Source: Pelagibacterium nitratireducens (GTDB taxonomy: Bacteria; Pseudomonadota; Alphaproteobacteria; Rhizobiales; Devosiaceae). Taken from it: a stretch of DNA of 64,000 nucleotides. The stretch is from contig NZ_CP146275.1 of the NCBI RefSeq assembly GCF_037044555.1, positions 1,654,501 through 1,718,500 of the forward strand. The letters run 5' to 3'. The first letter of the stretch is position 1. Each line of letters begins with the position of its first letter. The position numbers and the translations under genes are program-made. Below are positions 11,368 through 25,221 of this stretch, piece by piece. The notes below the pieces were generated by a model. The model was given only the letters and a program-made list of their open reading frames with translations. It did no database searches and had not been told where the DNA came from.

Positions 11368-13189
11368 TATCGGCCACCTCGGTTGGCGATGGCGACGATG
11401 CTTCGTCCACCGCAACCAGTTCCACTGTAAGGACGGCACCGCCCTCGGGGTGGTTTGCGGCCCTGAGCGTGCCACCGAATTCGTGGATGATCTCATAGGA
11501 AATCGTCAGCCCCAACCCCAGGCCGGCCCCCGATGGCTTGGTGGTAACGAAGGGATCGAACAGCGTTTCCAGAATGGCGGGGTCAAAGCCGGGACCATGG
11601 TCTCTGACCTCGATGAAGATGCGCCCGTTTGCGGTATGCATGGAAACTTCGACGACCGGCTCTGGCGCTTCTTGCACGGCATCGATGGCATTGCGCACCA
11701 GATTGATGATCACCTGTTCAAGCCGTACGTCATTTCCGCGCGTAAAGGCGGGAACAATCGACTTCCTTATCGTGATGGCATCGGCCTGCAATTGAACGTC
11801 AACAAGGTCGAGAGCCTTGTGAACGGCCCTGTCCGCCGAAATCACTTCGGCCGGCCCCATGCCTTCCTTGCGCGCGAACGATTTGAGGTGTGAGGTGATC
11901 CGTCCCATGCGTACAGCGAGATTGTCCACCTTTTCGAGATTGTCGAGAATGGCGCCCGGGTCGCCCAGCGGCACGAAAACCCGCGTTGTGGCGATATAGG
12001 TGCGCATCGCCGTAAGGGGTTGATTGATCTCGTGCGCGATGGCGGCGGACATCTGTCCGAGCGCAGCCAGCTTTCCGGCCTGTATCAAATCGTTCTGGGC
12101 ACTGCGGAGCTCACGTTCGGTGCGGCGACGCTCCTCGACCTCGACATGGAGGGTGTCGTTGACCTCACGTAATGCGCTCGTGCGTTCCGCCACGCGCTGT
12201 TCAAGGTCGGCCCTTGCGGCTCGTTCGATGGCCAGGCTGCGTTGACGCTGTGCGAGATAGAACAGGATGGCGATCACCAATGCCGAGCCTGTTGCGCCGA
12301 TCATCGTGCCGTCGCGTCTTGCGTCAGCGACGCTCGAGAGGTCCGTGAGCTGGTTTACCGTCCAACCGAGCTCCGGGATATGGACAGTCTGGCGCAAAAA
12401 GCTCCCATTGTCCGGCAGGCCCTCAGCCCAGACCTGATCTCCGTCGGGTGTATGCTCGTCCATCCGCAATTGTTCGATTTCGGTCCCGGCATACTGCCGG
12501 GTGCTCTGGATGCGGGTGATCGCCGTCTCGTCGACCGGCGCGAGCGAGCGGTATTTCCATTCGGGCCGGCTGGCGAGGAAGATGATGTCATTTTCGTCGG
12601 TCACCATGATGTGCTCGGCAGCCCGGGCCCAAATCGCTTCGAGGTCGTCGAATTCGATCTTGGCCACTGCGACGCCGGCCGGCTGCGTGCTTCCGACAGC
12701 ACGGGCGATGAAATAGCCGGCTCTTCCGGTGGTGACGCCGATGCCGAAATAGGTACCCTCACCGTTTGCTATGGCCTGCGTGAAATAGGACCGGAAGCCA
12801 TAATACTGGCCGACGAAGCTTCCTTGGGTGTTCCAGTTGCTGGCTGCCAGCGTGTATCCGTCAGGTCTCATGACATAGAGTGCGGCGGGGCTACCTGATG
12901 CTTCGATCGTCTCGAGCTTGCGATTGAGCGCATCGATCACATCCGGGGCAGGTTCGGCGAGGGTGGCCTGCACGTCCGGGTCGAGCGCGAGCACCAATGG
13001 GAAATGAGCGTTTTGGGCGATGGTATCGCTGATCGTCTGAGCGACGAGTTCGGCCCTGGTTTCGCCGGTGGAGCGGGCGGTACTGAGTGCCGATCGCTCC
13101 CATATGACGCGGGTGGCCAATGCGCTGGTGACGACCACCAGCGCTGCCAACACGATCTGCAGATATTGGCGCAGCCTGTCTTTCCTCAT
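11360..13189 (-). CDS. dctB: Sensor histidine kinase, DctB-like
   Basis: This membrane kinase has 609 residues. One helix near residues 9-28 and a second near 288-306 bracket a periplasmic sensor domain. That domain contains the DctB-type segments AASNWNTQGSFVGQYYGFRSYF and GRAGYFIARAV in the order seen in C4-dicarboxylate sensors. A coiled-coil linker follows, then the phospho-acceptor H386 in AIAHEINQPL, an N-box with NLVRNAIDAV, and the G boxes DHGPGF and GAGLGLGL. It is the first gene of the pair with the response regulator. The sensor resembles DctB, but the neighbouring transporter is TAXI rather than DctA or DctPQM, so the ligand is open. Confidence 0.9.
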   Translation of the reverse strand: MRKDRLRQYLQIVLAALVVVTSALATRVIWERSALSTARSTGETRAELVAQTISDTIAQNAHFPLVLALDPDVQATLAEPAPDVIDALNRKLETIEASGSPAALYVMRPDGYTLAASNWNTQGSFVGQYYGFRSYFTQAIANGEGTYFGIGVTTGRAGYFIARAVGSTQPAGVAVAKIEFDDLEAIWARAAEHIMVTDENDIIFLASRPEWKYRSLAPVDETAITRIQSTRQYAGTEIEQLRMDEHTPDGDQVWAEGLPDNGSFLRQTVHIPELGWTVNQLTDLSSVADARRDGTMIGATGSALVIAILFYLAQRQRSLAIERAARADLEQRVAERTSALREVNDTLHVEVEERRRTERELRSAQNDLIQAGKLAALGQMSAAIAHEINQPLTAMRTYIATTRVFVPLGDPGAILDNLEKVDNLAVRMGRITSHLKSFARKEGMGPAEVISADRAVHKALDLVDVQLQADAITIRKSIVPAFTRGNDVRLEQVIINLVRNAIDAVQEAPEPVVEVSMHTANGRIFIEVRDHGPGFDPAILETLFDPFVTTKPSGAGLGLGLTISYEIIHEFGGTLRAANHPEGGAVLTVELVAVDEASSPSPTEVADNG

Positions 13190-13396
13190 CCCGTTCGAAG
13201 GTTAGCGACGGCAGAACCTCCTGCCTAGTCCTAAACAGCGGCGCATGACGGATGGCGGGCGATCGGATGCGAAGGGAGCGGAAGGCGAACACGCCGAGCT
13301 TCGCCCGTGAGGTGGGTGGTTAGGACTTTGGTTGGTCTGGACGCCCGATGTCCCAAAGCATAAGCAGGATTGAAAGACCCATTTTGGAGGCAGCTC

Positions 13397-14371
13397 GTGG
13401 CGCGTATGACTCTTGAAACCTGGATCGCGCAAAGCGGTTTTGACCGAACCATCGGCGCAATTTTCGGGATGGTCGCGGACTGCGCTGTCGAGATTTCCGT
13501 CGCGCTGCGGGTGGCGTCGGCCGCCGGAGATACCGGAGCCGCACAGGCGGTGAACGTTCAGGGAGAAGTGCAGAAAAAGCTCGATGTCGTCGCCAACGAT
13601 ATTTTCTTGAGCCGCGGTGCGGCCAGCGGAGTTCTCGCTGCGATGGTGTCGGAGGAACTGGACGAAATAGAACTTGTGGCCGGAGCTGGCAATGCGCGCC
13701 ATGCGCTGGTCTTCGATCCACTCGACGGATCATCCAATCTCGAAATCAATGGGGCGGTGGGTTCGATTTTTTCGGTGCTTGACCTGGGCAAGAGTTCAGA
13801 GATCTCTGCCGCGGACGTATTGCAGCCGGGAAAAAAACAGGTTGCCGCCGGATATGCGCTTTACGGCCCGGCCACAATGTTGGTGCTGACGACGGGGCAG
13901 GCGGTAACGGTGTTCAGTCTCGATGAGGCAAGCGCCGAGTTCGTCATGGTTCGGGACAGGGTCGAAATTCCGGCGGAGGCTGCCGAGTTCGCTATCAATG
14001 CCTCCCGGCAAACGCGATGGTATGCGCCGACCCGGGCCTTCATTAACGCCTGCATTGCCGGCAAATCCGGCCCGTTCGGCAAGTCCTACAACATGCGCTG
14101 GTGTGCAGCCATGGTCGCCGATCTGCACCGTATCCTGTACCGGGGCGGGGTCTTTCTCTATCCCGAGGACGAGGACACCAGGGGCAAGGGTGGGCGCCTT
14201 CGCCTGCTCTATGAAGCCAATCCCATGAGCATGATCATCGAAGCAGCTGGTGGCGCCTCGAGCACTGGGACCGAGCGCCTGCTCGATATCGAACCTTCCA
14301 GTCTGCACCAGCGCATCGGCATCATCATCGGCTCACGTGCCGAGGTGGAACGCGCGAAATCGTTCTATTGA
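13397..14371 (+). CDS. fbp: Fructose-1,6-bisphosphatase, class I
   Basis: This enzyme hydrolyses fructose-1,6-bisphosphate to fructose-6-phosphate in gluconeogenesis and carbon fixation cycles. The 324 residues fit the family. Metal-site and substrate motifs are visible: EELDE, DPLDGSSNLE-NGAVGSIFSV, the KGGRLRLLYEANPM segment and the ending LHQRIGIIIGS. A GTG at 13397, six bases after GGAGG (13386-13390), is the best start; the in-frame ATG at 13406 is too far from it. It stands alone, divergent from the sensor-kinase gene. The DPLDGSS motif separates it from plain inositol monophosphatases. Confidence 0.92.
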   Translation: MARMTLETWIAQSGFDRTIGAIFGMVADCAVEISVALRVASAAGDTGAAQAVNVQGEVQKKLDVVANDIFLSRGAASGVLAAMVSEELDEIELVAGAGNARHALVFDPLDGSSNLEINGAVGSIFSVLDLGKSSEISAADVLQPGKKQVAAGYALYGPATMLVLTTGQAVTVFSLDEASAEFVMVRDRVEIPAEAAEFAINASRQTRWYAPTRAFINACIAGKSGPFGKSYNMRWCAAMVADLHRILYRGGVFLYPEDEDTRGKGGRLRLLYEANPMSMIIEAAGGASSTGTERLLDIEPSSLHQRIGIIIGSRAEVERAKSFY

Positions 14372-14543
14372 GGCGGTTCCAGTTGCTTAACGTCCGGTAA
14401 ACCCTTTCAGACAGTTTTGCCGAAACTGCGTAAGTTTACTGAAAATCCATTCCGTTACTGTGTGATCTACGTAGAACCGGCAATGCCGGTCGCAATCGTG
14501 CGGTTTATTTGGTGCAAGAAGCGCCGGAAATGGACGAACGGGC

Positions 14544-15746
14544 ATGGGACGCAGTTTGTTGGACTTGGTCCGGCGCGAGGATGGCGTCGTGGCGGTTATT
14601 TTCGCAGTTATGGCGATACCGTTCATTGCGATGGCCGGATGGGCCGTGGATTACGTGCGTTTGCAGCACGTGCAGGAAAAGCTGCAGATTGAAGCGGACG
14701 CCGCAGCCCTCAATGCCCTGATTGAGGACGTTGAATGGGAGGTCGTCCACGATTCCGCCATTGCCGAGCTTGGCCGCAATTATGATGGAAACTGGGCGGA
14801 TGAAATCGAGGTGACCGGTGGCTGGCTGAGTGAGTTCGATTTCGAAGTCGTTGCCGAAGCCGACGTTCCGCTCGCATTCATCAGGCTCCTCCCGGGCGTT
14901 GGCGACACCCAGCATGTCCGGGTTACTGCTGTTGCGCGAGTATCGGAGCCGGAGCTGCACTATAGCCCTCCCGAATTCACCGCGCTGGAATTTGAAGCCT
15001 GGGACTTCAACCGTCTATGGCTCTATTGCTATTGGCCCGATCGGCCGATCAACGATCCGACGCGGCCCCGTCGTACGCAGATGGTGCCTATCGCCGACAA
15101 TGGCGGATCGGTGTTTACGCCTGATCCGGGCGATCCGCGCGATGAAGATTCCCCGATCGAGGATTCCAATCTGCGCTCGATGTACGAAACAAGGACGATG
15201 CTGGGAACCGAACAGCTGGATACACAAGAGCAGGGAATCTGGCGCCAGATCAGCGGCGGAAGCGGGACGAGCCGGCGATACACGTACCTGATGCCGCAAT
15301 GTCCGAGCGGGTCCTATCTGAGCATGCGTCTCGAGAACGTACGTGAGGCCCTTGAAGGCGTTCGGCGCGGATGGCACACAGCCGCGCGCTGGGACAGCGG
15401 CGGAACGCGTTACAATCATTATTCCGATACCGTTTCTGCCAGCGGCGAGGCCGATGACTATACCGGTCTGGGCTCGATTACGATTCTTGAGACGATCATC
15501 TGCGATACGCTCATTCAGTGCAGGACCAATCCAAGTTCCGGCGGTCTGATTCCGCCACGCCAAACCGGCAGAGACCCGCAGGAGGCCATGGAAGGGTGCA
15601 CGCCCGGGCGCTTCATGTACTATGGGTGGGAAGACAGGCCACCTGAAGGTGGCGGCTCGGACCGGGACTATGACGATATTCGTGTTGTCATGGCCTGCCC
15701 GCAGGAAGTTTCGAGCGGTGAACGCAACGCGAGATTGCTCATTTAG
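14544..15746 (+). CDS. Tad-domain (TadG-like) protein
   Basis: This protein has 400 residues. The N-terminus (residues 4-60) is a TadE/TadG-like module: a short basic start, RREDGVVAVIFAVMAIPFIAM as a transmembrane helix, then an amphipathic QHVQEKLQIEADAAALN stretch. The remainder is predicted extracytoplasmic, acidic and Arg/Pro rich, with several Cys residues that could form disulphides, and matches no domain I know. Tad proteins normally belong to Flp pilus clusters, but no other tad gene is nearby, so function is uncertain. The ribosome-binding site before the ATG is weak. Confidence 0.75.
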   Translation: MGRSLLDLVRREDGVVAVIFAVMAIPFIAMAGWAVDYVRLQHVQEKLQIEADAAALNALIEDVEWEVVHDSAIAELGRNYDGNWADEIEVTGGWLSEFDFEVVAEADVPLAFIRLLPGVGDTQHVRVTAVARVSEPELHYSPPEFTALEFEAWDFNRLWLYCYWPDRPINDPTRPRRTQMVPIADNGGSVFTPDPGDPRDEDSPIEDSNLRSMYETRTMLGTEQLDTQEQGIWRQISGGSGTSRRYTYLMPQCPSGSYLSMRLENVREALEGVRRGWHTAARWDSGGTRYNHYSDTVSASGEADDYTGLGSITILETIICDTLIQCRTNPSSGGLIPPRQTGRDPQEAMEGCTPGRFMYYGWEDRPPEGGGSDRDYDDIRVVMACPQEVSSGERNARLLI

Positions 15747-15876
15747 CCCTCCGGGACGTTGCTGACGACCGTCGTCGGGGAGTGCTCTAACCCTTGCGCG
15801 AAAAACCACTTGTTTCTCATCGTGCAACCGGGTAAACGCCCCCGCAGTTCTAATTCTCGATTAACGGTTGTGAGCA

Positions 15877-17067
<1,191 letters not shown>

Positions 17068-17092
17068 CCGCTTCGATTTTCGCTGGAATTCA

Positions 17093-17123
17093 GGGGCGGC
17101 CTTCGGGTCGCCCTTTCTTTTTG
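17093..17123 (+). terminator. Intrinsic terminator after tufA
   Basis: An 8-bp stem (GGGCGGCC / GGTCGCCC, one G-T pair) with a UUCG loop at 17094-17113 is followed by TTTCTTTTT. It separates tufA from the tRNA-Trp/secE transcript. Confidence 0.9.
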
Positions 17124-17185
17124 TCTTGTGATTGCAACAGGCTCTTGCGCTGGAAAACCAACTCGACTAGACCATGGCTCGGCAC

Positions 17186-17261
17186 AGGGGTGTAGCTCAG
17201 TTGGTAGAGCATCGGTCTCCAAAACCGAGGGCCGTGGGTTCGAGTCCCTCCGCCCCTGCCA
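17186..17261 (+). tRNA. trnW: tRNA-Trp (anticodon CCA)
   Basis: The cloverleaf can be drawn by eye. The acceptor stem is AGGGGTG/CGCCCCT, the D arm GTAGCTCAGTTGGTAGAGC, and the anticodon loop CTCCAAA with CCA at its centre. The T arm is GTGGGTTCGAGTCCC(T)C, followed by discriminator G and an encoded CCA. It lies between tufA and secE, its conserved place in many proteobacteria. Confidence 0.97.
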
Positions 17262-17361
17262 GTTCCCACTTGCGGGATAGTGCGATCTGACACCCGGCGT
17301 ACCCGGCGCTCACGCCCATTTTACGCCGGTTCGCAGCAGCCAAAAAAGATGGTCGCGGGTC

Positions 17362-17390
17362 TTGCGCTGAAGCGCTCCAGAGACTAAATA
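17362..17390 (+). promoter_or_regulatory. Candidate sigma-70-type promoter for secE-nusG
   Basis: TTGCGC and TAAATA are separated by 17 bases, about 87 bases before the secE start. The -35 box is a weak match, so this is only a candidate. The rest of the 215-base gap after tRNA-Trp shows no gene. Confidence 0.35.
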
Positions 17391-17476
17391 GGCCACTCTT
17401 GGCCGTGCGATGCGACTCGCGCGGCGATTGCTTATGGACTTAAGCCCCAGATTTAACACCAGGTATCGAGCGGTAT

Positions 17477-17671
17477 ATGGCCCGGACTAATCCTTTTACG
17501 TTTTTTCAGCAGGTGCGTTCGGAGGTCGGGAAAGTTGTCTGGCCAACCCGCAACGAGACGCTGATCTCGACTGCGATGGTTCTGGCCATGGTGATCTTCG
17601 CGAGCCTGTTCTTTCTGGCCGCCGATCAGATCATCCAGTTCTTTGTCGGGTTAATACTGTCCATTCGCTAA
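17477..17671 (+). CDS. secE: Preprotein translocase subunit SecE
   Basis: This is a short SecE of 64 residues, the single-helix form common in alphaproteobacteria. It has the conserved amphipathic segment VRSEVGKVVWPTRNET and then one transmembrane helix. It clamps SecY in the inner-membrane Sec translocon; secY is encoded 27 kb downstream. It is followed by nusG after 35 bases. Confidence 0.96.
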   Translation: MARTNPFTFFQQVRSEVGKVVWPTRNETLISTAMVLAMVIFASLFFLAADQIIQFFVGLILSIR

Positions 17672-17706
17672 AGCGAAGCGGCGGGATCAGGAGCGAAAAA
17701 AGCAGT

Positions 17707-18237
17707 ATGGCCAACCGTTGGTACATTGTTCAGGCGTATTCGAACTTCGAGCGCAAGGTTGCAGAAGACATCAGACAGAAGGTTGTCTCAAAGGGCCTCG
17801 ATCATCTGTTCGAGGACGTTCTTGTGCCGACCGAAAAGGTCACCGAAGTGCGTCGTGGCCGCAAGGTTGACGCCGAGCGCAAGTTTTTTCCCGGCTATGT
17901 GCTGGTCAAGATGGAGCTGACCGACGAGACGTTCCATCTCATCAAGAATACACCGAAGGTCACCGGGTTCCTTGGCGCGGACAACAAGCCGCAGCCGATC
18001 TCGGAACGGGAGGCGATGAGCATCCTCCAGCAGGTGCAGGAGGGCGTCGATCGTCCCAAGCCTTCGGTTTCGTTCGAGGTCGGCGAGAACGTGCGGGTTT
18101 CCGACGGTCCGTTCGCGAGCTTTTCGGGTGTCGTCGAGGAAGTCGACGAGGAGCGCGCACGCCTCAAGGTCGAAGTTTCGATTTTCGGTCGGCCTACGCC
18201 GGTCGAACTGGAATACGGTCAGGTCGAAAAGGTCTGA
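17707..18237 (+). CDS. nusG: Transcription termination/antitermination factor NusG
   Basis: The 176 residues comprise the NGN domain (start RWYIVQAYSNFERKVAEDI, with FPGYVLVKMEL) and a C-terminal KOW domain (VRVSDGPFASFSGVVEEVD). NusG binds RNA polymerase, suppresses pausing and links it to Rho or to ribosomal S10. It forms the secE-nusG pair upstream of the L11 operon. Confidence 0.98.
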   Translation: MANRWYIVQAYSNFERKVAEDIRQKVVSKGLDHLFEDVLVPTEKVTEVRRGRKVDAERKFFPGYVLVKMELTDETFHLIKNTPKVTGFLGADNKPQPISEREAMSILQQVQEGVDRPKPSVSFEVGENVRVSDGPFASFSGVVEEVDEERARLKVEVSIFGRPTPVELEYGQVEKV

Positions 18238-18244
18238 CCGGATG

Positions 18245-18262
18245 CGCCCCGCTAGCGGGGCG
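18245..18262 (+). promoter_or_regulatory. Perfect 18-bp palindrome in the nusG-rplK leader
   Basis: CGCCCCGCTAGCGGGGCG stands eight bases after the nusG stop with no T-tract, so it is not a normal terminator. The following leader (to 18364) can also form GATGG/CCATC and GTGTGG/CCACAC pairings. In E. coli the L11-L1 mRNA leader is the target of L1 repression; whether this leader serves that role is inference. Confidence 0.45.
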
Positions 18263-18364
18263 AATGATGTGTGGGAGAGGGCGATGGTTGCCATCCATCG
18301 ATCAAGCCTCGGACCACACCGTCACCAAATGGCCGTTTTGGCGGTCTATTGAAAGGAACGCAGC

Positions 18365-18793
18365 ATGGCAAAAAAGATTATCGGTTATATCAAGTTGCAG
18401 GTGCCTGCCGGCTCCGCAACTCCGTCGCCTCCGATTGGGCCGGCCCTCGGCCAGCGCGGTCTGAACATCATGGAATTCTGCAAGGCCTTCAATGCGGCCA
18501 CGCAGGAGATGGAAAAGAACGCGCCGATCCCGGTCGTCATTACCGCTTTCGCGGACAAGAGCTTCACTTTCGAGATGAAGCTGCCCCCGGTCACCTACTT
18601 CATCAAGAAGGCGATTAGCCTCAAGTCGGGCTCCAAGCGCCCGGGTCACGATAGCGCCGGCACCCTGTCACAGGACCAGCTGCGCGATATCGCTGAAAAG
18701 AAGATGAAGGATCTCAACGCCGATACCGTTGAGGCCGCAATGAGCATGGTTGCCGGGTCCGCCCGTTCCATGGGCCTTCAGGTTGAGGGGTAA
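18365..18793 (+). CDS. rplK: 50S ribosomal protein L11
   Basis: L11 forms part of the GTPase-associated centre on 23S rRNA and is needed for stringent activation of RelA/Rel. The 142 residues carry the [13 protein letters not shown] motif with its conserved prolines and the C-terminal rRNA-binding domain ending GSARSMG. AAAGGAACGC precedes the ATG. Six bases separate it from rplA. Confidence 0.98.
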   Translation: MAKKIIGYIKLQVPAGSATPSPPIGPALGQRGLNIMEFCKAFNAATQEMEKNAPIPVVITAFADKSFTFEMKLPPVTYFIKKAISLKSGSKRPGHDSAGTLSQDQLRDIAEKKMKDLNADTVEAAMSMVAGSARSMGLQVEG

Positions 18794-18799
18794 TCGGAC

Positions 18800-19492
18800 A
18801 TGACCAAGATCGCAAAGCGCACCAAGCAGGTTCGGGACGGTATCGACCGCAAAAAGCTCTATGGCGTCGATGAGGCCATCAAGATGGTCAAGGAGCGCGC
18901 AACGGCAAAGTTCGACGAGACCGTCGAAGTTGCAATGAATCTGGGTGTTGACCCGCGCCACGCCGACCAGATGGTTCGCGGCGTCGTCAACCTGCCCAAC
19001 GGCACGGGCAAGACCGTTCGCGTCGCCGTGTTCGCCAAGGATGCCAAGGCCGAGGAGGCCAGGAAGGCCGGTGCTGACATCGTTGGTGCCGACGACCTCG
19101 CCGAGGAAATCCAGAAGGGCAACATCAATTTCGATCGCTGCATTGCGACCCCGGACATGATGCCGCTCGTTGGGCGCCTGGGCAAGATTCTGGGCCCGCG
19201 CAACCTGATGCCGAACCCCAAGGTGGGCACCGTGACCCCTGATGTCGCCGGAGCCGTCAAGGCTGCCAAGGGCGGCGCAGTGGAGTTCCGTGTCGAAAAG
19301 GCCGGTATCATTCACGCCGGTGTGGGCAAGGCTTCGTTCACCGAAGTTCAGCTCGTCGAAAACATCAAGGCGCTGACCGATGCTGTTTCCAAGGCAAAGC
19401 CTGCGGGCGCCAAGGGAACCTACGTCAAGCGCGTCGCCGTTTCCTCGACAATGGGCGCTGGCGTCCATGTCGATCCCTCGTCGGTCCTGTAG
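18800..19492 (+). CDS. rplA: 50S ribosomal protein L1
   Basis: L1 forms the mobile stalk near the E site and in many bacteria represses its own L11-L1 operon. The 230 residues have the usual two-domain pattern with the central [16 protein letters not shown] motif. It follows rplK on the same transcript and is followed by a 332-base structured leader before rplJ. Confidence 0.98.
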   Translation: MTKIAKRTKQVRDGIDRKKLYGVDEAIKMVKERATAKFDETVEVAMNLGVDPRHADQMVRGVVNLPNGTGKTVRVAVFAKDAKAEEARKAGADIVGADDLAEEIQKGNINFDRCIATPDMMPLVGRLGKILGPRNLMPNPKVGTVTPDVAGAVKAAKGGAVEFRVEKAGIIHAGVGKASFTEVQLVENIKALTDAVSKAKPAGAKGTYVKRVAVSSTMGAGVHVDPSSVL

Positions 19493-19511
19493 GGCTGACG
19501 AAAAGCCGATT

Positions 19512-19564
19512 TCGGGCGGTTCCGGCCGCCCGAGATGCCCAAAAGGGACGAAATCCCTTTTGGG
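19512..19564 (+). promoter_or_regulatory. Tandem hairpins in the rplA-rplJ gap (part of the L10 leader region)
   Basis: The 332-base gap 19493-19824 has no gene. Two perfect hairpins stand just after rplA. TCGGGCGG/CCGCCCGA has a 6-base loop (19512-19533), and CCCAAAAGGGA/TCCCTTTTGGG has an 11-bp stem with a CGAAA loop (19538-19564). Neither has a T-tract, so processing or regulation is more likely than simple termination. Elsewhere this gap carries the L10 autoregulatory leader; I could not outline the L10 kink-turn with certainty. Confidence 0.5.
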
Positions 19565-19824
19565 TAAAGTCCTGTCCGAGACTGTGTGGTGATGGCGGCT
19601 TGCCATCCTAATTGCCGGGGGCTCCCGGTGGCCACCAATAGATGGGGTGATGACCGGACGAGATTTTCGCAGAAATGCGCTCGTTTTGGTTTGAACCGAA
19701 CTGGCTTTTGGGGCGTGCCCCTTGGACCGGTTTACAGGCACTGCACCGCTGCCCCGATATTGGGACAGCTTATTGCAACGGGTTCGATCCATGTGGGATC
19801 GGGCCTAACTCGTGGAGAGTAGCA

Positions 19825-20340
19825 GTGGATAGAGCGGAAAAAGCTGAGGTCGTCTCCTCGCTCCAGCAGGCATTTGCCGGCTCGGGCGCGGTTGTCGTCG
19901 CTCACTATGCCGGTCTGTCGGTGTCTGACTTCGAAAAGCTGCGTGTGCAGATGAAGCAGGCCGGTGGACAGGTTAAGGTCGCAAAGAACCGCCTTGCCAA
20001 GCTCGCTCTTAAAGATACCGAAACCGCGGATATCTCGGACCTTCTGACAGGTCCGACGGTTCTTGCCTATTCGGAAGACCCCATCACGGCACCTCGTATT
20101 GCCAAGAAGTTCGCCGACACGAATTCCAAGTTCGTGATCCTCGGCGGCGCTATGGGTTCGACCGGACTGGACGCCGATGGCGTCAAGGCTCTGGCCGATC
20201 TGCCTTCGCTGGACGAACTGCGCGCCAAGCTCGCCGGTCTGCTCACGCAGCCTGCGACCAACATCGCGCGTCTGGCCAAGGAACCGGGCGCTTCTGTCGC
20301 CCGCGTTATCTCCGCTTATTCGGAAAAGGGCGCTGCATAA
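19825..20340 (+). CDS. rplJ: 50S ribosomal protein L10
   Basis: L10 is the base of the L7/L12 stalk and, with L12, usually represses its own translation. The frame is open from further upstream, but the conserved N-terminus (DRAEKAEVVSSL) starts at GTG 19825 with GGAGAG at 19814-19819. This gives 171 residues, the family length. It is followed by rplL after 60 bases. Confidence 0.97.
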   Translation: MDRAEKAEVVSSLQQAFAGSGAVVVAHYAGLSVSDFEKLRVQMKQAGGQVKVAKNRLAKLALKDTETADISDLLTGPTVLAYSEDPITAPRIAKKFADTNSKFVILGGAMGSTGLDADGVKALADLPSLDELRAKLAGLLTQPATNIARLAKEPGASVARVISAYSEKGAA

Positions 20341-20400
20341 GGCGGCGCGACCATCCACGGTTCAAACTGAAACCAAAGTTGAAAAGAAAAGGCTGATCAA

Positions 20401-20775
20401 ATGGCTGATCTTGCAAAGCTCGTAGACGATTTGTCTGCACTGACCGTCCTGGAAGCTTCCGAGCTCTCCAAGATGCTCGAAGAAAAGTGGGGCGTTTCTG
20501 CCGCCGCTCCTGTTGCCGTTGCTGCCGCTGGCGGCGCTGCACCTGCCGCCGCTGCTGAAGAGCAGACGGAATTCGATGTTGTTCTGACCGCCGCTGGTGA
20601 TCAGAAGATCAACGTCATCAAGGAAGTCCGTGGCATCACCGGCCTCGGCCTGAAGGAAGCCAAGGACCTCGTCGAAGGCGCTCCCAAGGCTGTCAAGGAA
20701 GGTGTCAACAAGGCGGAAGCCGACGACATCAAGGCAAAGCTCGAAGCAGCTGGCGCCAAGGTCGAACTCAAGTAG
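20401..20775 (+). CDS. rplL: 50S ribosomal protein L7/L12
   Basis: This stalk protein recruits translational GTPases. The 124 residues comprise the N-terminal dimer domain ([19 protein letters not shown]), an Ala-rich hinge near residues 36-56, and the C-terminal domain with [29 protein letters not shown] precedes the ATG. Confidence 0.98.
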   Translation: MADLAKLVDDLSALTVLEASELSKMLEEKWGVSAAAPVAVAAAGGAAPAAAAEEQTEFDVVLTAAGDQKINVIKEVRGITGLGLKEAKDLVEGAPKAVKEGVNKAEADDIKAKLEAAGAKVELK

Positions 20776-20793
20776 TTCAACTTATCTGTTGCG

Positions 20794-20813
20794 GGGTGGC
20801 CCATGGGCCACCC
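20794..20813 (+). promoter_or_regulatory. Perfect 20-bp palindrome after rplL, candidate attenuator
   Basis: GGGTGGCCCATGGGCCACCC is followed by TGTTTCCCC, a weak T-run. It begins 19 bases after the rplL stop. It could reduce read-through from rplJL into rpoBC, a known control point in other bacteria. Confidence 0.5.
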
Positions 20814-20960
20814 TGTTTCCCCGCCTCCTGCTTAGCGGAGCGTGGACGCCACCCGGAATTATAGGGCAGGGCGGAAGTTGCGGAACAAGGCGGATGTTCG
20901 GTCCAGGCCACCACGGGCCGGATGATATCGCCAGAAAAGACACAAGTCATAAAGGGCACC

Positions 20961-21000
20961 TGTTCAAAGAACCGACGGCTGATTGTCGATTCTTTGAACA
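20961..21000 (+). promoter_or_regulatory. Long hairpin 40 bases upstream of rpoB
   Basis: TGTTCAAAGAA (20961-20971) pairs with TTCTTTGAACA (20990-21000), then one mismatch, then CGAC/GTCG, around an 8-base loop. The stem totals 15 pairs. There is no T-tract. An RNase III processing site or an operator is possible; E. coli has an RNase III site in the same gap. The 264-base gap 20776-21039 holds no gene. Confidence 0.5.
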
Positions 21001-21039
21001 GCTGCCTCCGAGACATTCCAGACGAGAGGAAACGGGTAC

Positions 21040-25182
<4,143 letters not shown>

Positions 25183-25221
25183 TCCGCCGCTCCCATATGA
25201 ACCGATGCTTTTGGCCCATTA

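Noticed and set aside
14387..14402. CtrA-like site TTAA-N7-TAAAC before the Tad-domain gene (and TTAA-N7-CTAAC at 61463-61478 before the FliN-like gene)
   Set aside because: Each deviates at one base from the consensus; several such near matches are expected by chance in 64 kb, and the second lies in the lipB coding region.
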